IMG/VR virus record: IMGVR_UViG_3300032053_000574
Coordinates: 1 to 22,447 of that record
Direction: 5' to 3' (one strand)
DNA from: a virus
Length of the DNA stretch: 22,447 nucleotides
Shown here: positions 21,003 to 22,447 of the stretch, piece after piece
How the letters are laid out: each line of letters begins with the position of its first letter
Numbering within the stretch: the first letter of the stretch is position 1
Program-made: the position numbers and the translations under genes
The notes under the pieces: model-generated
What the model saw: only the letters and a program-made list of their open reading frames with translations
Database searches by the model: none
What the model was told of the DNA's origin: nothing

Positions 21003-22447
21003 ATGGAACACATTCTTACACGTAATATAATCAGTGATAATGATGATTGTCGAGTTGATGTTACAACTACGACTATTGGTTTAACTGACCCACTTACTAT
21101 GGGGAAGTCAACTACTGATACCTATCATTCCGGTTGCCGGTTTCAAAATATCGCCCTTCCAAAAAATACTAATATTATCTCAGCAACAGTAACATTTAGG
21201 GCTGCCGGTGGGCAAACGGGTGAAACTTGTAATTTAATTATTAAGGGCGAAGCAATAGACGATGCGCCACAATTTTCTACATACGCTGATTTTATGGGAC
21301 GCGCCCGCACTGACGGTGTAGCATGGGATGCAGTTGAGGCGTGGTCTGTAAGTGATAACTACTACACATCAACCAATTTTGCTTCTGTAATCCAAACACT
21401 TGTTAATCGTGATGGTTGGGTATCTGGTAATGATATTGTGATATTTTTTGAAGATAACAATTCTTCAGCAAGTGCGCGGCGTGCTGGGCGTGATTATAGT
21501 TATAACGCTTATGGACAGGTGCAGTTATCAATAACTTATGATACTACACCCAGTCCGTCACCTTCACCTGGGCCGGAAATTTTTGAACAAACTATTTTAG
21601 GCAGTACCGACGATTGCTATACTAATGTTACCAGTTCAACAATTACTCTTACCTCTTCCTACAACCGTGTTGGCAGGCTTACTGATAACTTTTCTATGGG
21701 ACTGCGATTTACCAATATTACAATTCCAAATGGCAAAATTGTTTCTAATGCCTATATTAAATTACGAGCAACTGCCAATTTTTCCGGTGATACTTGTAAC
21801 GCTAAGATTGCTGGCGAAGACGTTGATGATGCTTTGACCTTTTCAACTTATGCAGATTTTGCAGCGCGTACACGAACTGCTTCAGTGGCATGGAATGCAA
21901 TATCGCACTGGGTAAAAGGTGTGGTATATAATTCTCCGGATATTTCGGCAATAATTCAAACAATATTTGATCGTGAAAGTTGGGTATCAGGTAATAGTCT
22001 TGTCCTTTTTGTAGAAAACAATGGTTCAACCGGCAGCGGGTATAGGGATGCTTATAGTTACAATGCTTATCATTATTATGCTCCGGTTCTTCACATTGAA
22101 TATACTGCACCAGTCATAAATACTCTTACGTGTGTTCAGGGCACATTCACTCTTGTTGGCAAACCGGTTACATTTGTGGTTACACGTGTAATGGGTAAGG
22201 GCACATTCACTCTTGTTGGTAAGCCGGTTACATTTATAGTTACACGTGTAATGGATATGGGGACAGGAGTATTCTCATTACTCGGTAAAGCATTAGAATT
22301 TATACTTCATATCTTTGCTTCTCCGAGTCCGTCTCCGAGTCCGTCTCCGAGTCCGTCTCCGAGTCCGTCTCCGAGCCCGTCTCCGAGTCCGTCTCCGAGT
22401 CCGTCTCCGAGTCCGTCTCCGAGTCCGTCTCCGAGCCCGTCTCCGAG
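21003..22447 (+). CDS. Modular adhesin / fibre-type protein (3' partial)
   Basis: The frame opens at ATG 21003 and has no stop before the right edge, at least 481 codons. Residues about 1-181 are the module (FQNIALPKNTNIISATVTF, an IIKGEAIDDAPQFSTYADF stretch, RDGWVSGNDIVIFFEDNNS). PSPSPSPGP (183-191) links to a second copy (about 193-370; GLRFTNITIPNGKIVSNAYI, SPDISAIIQTIFDRESW, VLHIEY). Then come three 20-residue units with GTFTLVGKPVTF, a G-x-F-x-L-x-G repeat seen in other phage proteins, and finally a (PS)n array from residue 440 to the edge. The gene directly follows the truncated ORF with a modest GAGAG site. The likely role is a surface-binding fibre or decoration protein. The C-terminal part is unseen. 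Confidence 0.8.
   Translation, partial: MEHILTRNIISDNDDCRVDVTTTTIGLTDPLTMGKSTTDTYHSGCRFQNIALPKNTNIISATVTFRAAGGQTGETCNLIIKGEAIDDAPQFSTYADFMGRARTDGVAWDAVEAWSVSDNYYTSTNFASVIQTLVNRDGWVSGNDIVIFFEDNNSSASARRAGRDYSYNAYGQVQLSITYDTTPSPSPSPGPEIFEQTILGSTDDCYTNVTSSTITLTSSYNRVGRLTDNFSMGLRFTNITIPNGKIVSNAYIKLRATANFSGDTCNAKIAGEDVDDALTFSTYADFAARTRTASVAWNAISHWVKGVVYNSPDISAIIQTIFDRESWVSGNSLVLFVENNGSTGSGYRDAYSYNAYHYYAPVLHIEYTAPVINTLTCVQGTFTLVGKPVTFVVTRVMGKGTFTLVGKPVTFIVTRVMDMGTGVFSLLGKALEFILHIFASPSPSPSPSPSPSPSPSPSPSPSPSPSPSPSPSPSPSPSPSP
21549..21575 (+). repeat. Pro-Ser linker between tandem modules
   Basis: PSPSPSPGP (residues 183-191) in mixed codons joins the first and second modules of the adhesin. Confidence 0.85.
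22140..22319 (+). repeat. 60-bp direct repeats, G-x-F-x-L-x-G units
   Basis: Units at 22140-22199 and 22200-22259 agree at about 54 of 60 positions. A diverged third unit fills 22260-22319. Each encodes 20 residues around FTLVGKPVTF or its variant FSLLGKALEF. Confidence 0.85.
22320..22447 (+). repeat. Pro-Ser tandem array at the right edge
   Basis: More than ten 12-bp units (tctccgagtccg) run off the window. Four AGT units then one AGC unit recur, so two 60-bp blocks at 22320-22379 and 22380-22439 are identical. True length is unknown because the window ends here. Confidence 0.95.

Noticed and set aside
1-22447. Alternative genetic code (stop codon reassignment)
   Set aside because: TAG ends the terminase, TGA ends several small genes and TAA most others, and no gene has an in-frame stop.

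Overview
The window is a contiguous block of late structural genes from a tailed, siphovirus-type phage or prophage. All genes lie on the + strand, are tightly packed and often overlap by 1 to 17 nt. TAA, TAG and TGA all act as ordinary stops, so the code is standard. The DNA looks moderately AT-rich. No tRNA, integrase, replication or complete lysis gene is visible, and I cannot name the host. Both ends are cut: the left edge lies inside the terminase gene, and the right edge lies inside a 12-bp tandem repeat in an adhesin gene.

Head module (1-7.6 kb): terminase large subunit (lambda gpA type, 3' part), HK97-type portal with a long C-terminal extension, a single protein joining a U35-type prohead protease, a scaffold-like segment and the HK97-fold major capsid protein, a repeated-domain virion protein, a beta-sandwich protein with a Pro-Ser tail, and a gp6-type connector. 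Neck and tail module (7.6-15.1 kb): a 72-aa protein of unknown role, an HK97-gp10/gpS-like neck protein, two tail-terminator-like proteins (the second interrupted by a beta-sandwich domain), the tail tube, a tail assembly chaperone with a probable -1 frameshift, a 652-aa tape measure, and two proteins with discoidin-like N-terminal parts. Tip and adhesion module (15.1-22.4 kb): a 1736-aa tail-tip protein, a truncated holin-like ORF, a small known-type virion protein, a truncated fibre-type ORF, and a large adhesin running off the end.

The striking feature is a decoration layer spread across this ordinary assembly line. Thirteen Pro-Ser runs, (PS)n with variants such as PSPEPSP, sit in six virion proteins and are always read in the Pro-Ser frame. 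Some are perfect 12-bp repeats that look recently expanded; others use mixed codons and look old. Five copies of one beta-sandwich module (DNRLRE/CBM96-like in general appearance) are embedded in four of those proteins. In the second terminator-like protein the module is cleanly inserted and has a Pro-Ser linker on each side. Other linkers, in the tail tube, connector, tip and a propeller-like region, carry no domain. Two of the module-bearing genes are each preceded by the same exact 39-nt sequence, 14.7 kb apart. I read this as a modular surface-display arrangement in which Pro-Ser arrays and repeated glycan-binding-type domains are shuffled among virion proteins. That reading is inference and needs comparison with relatives.
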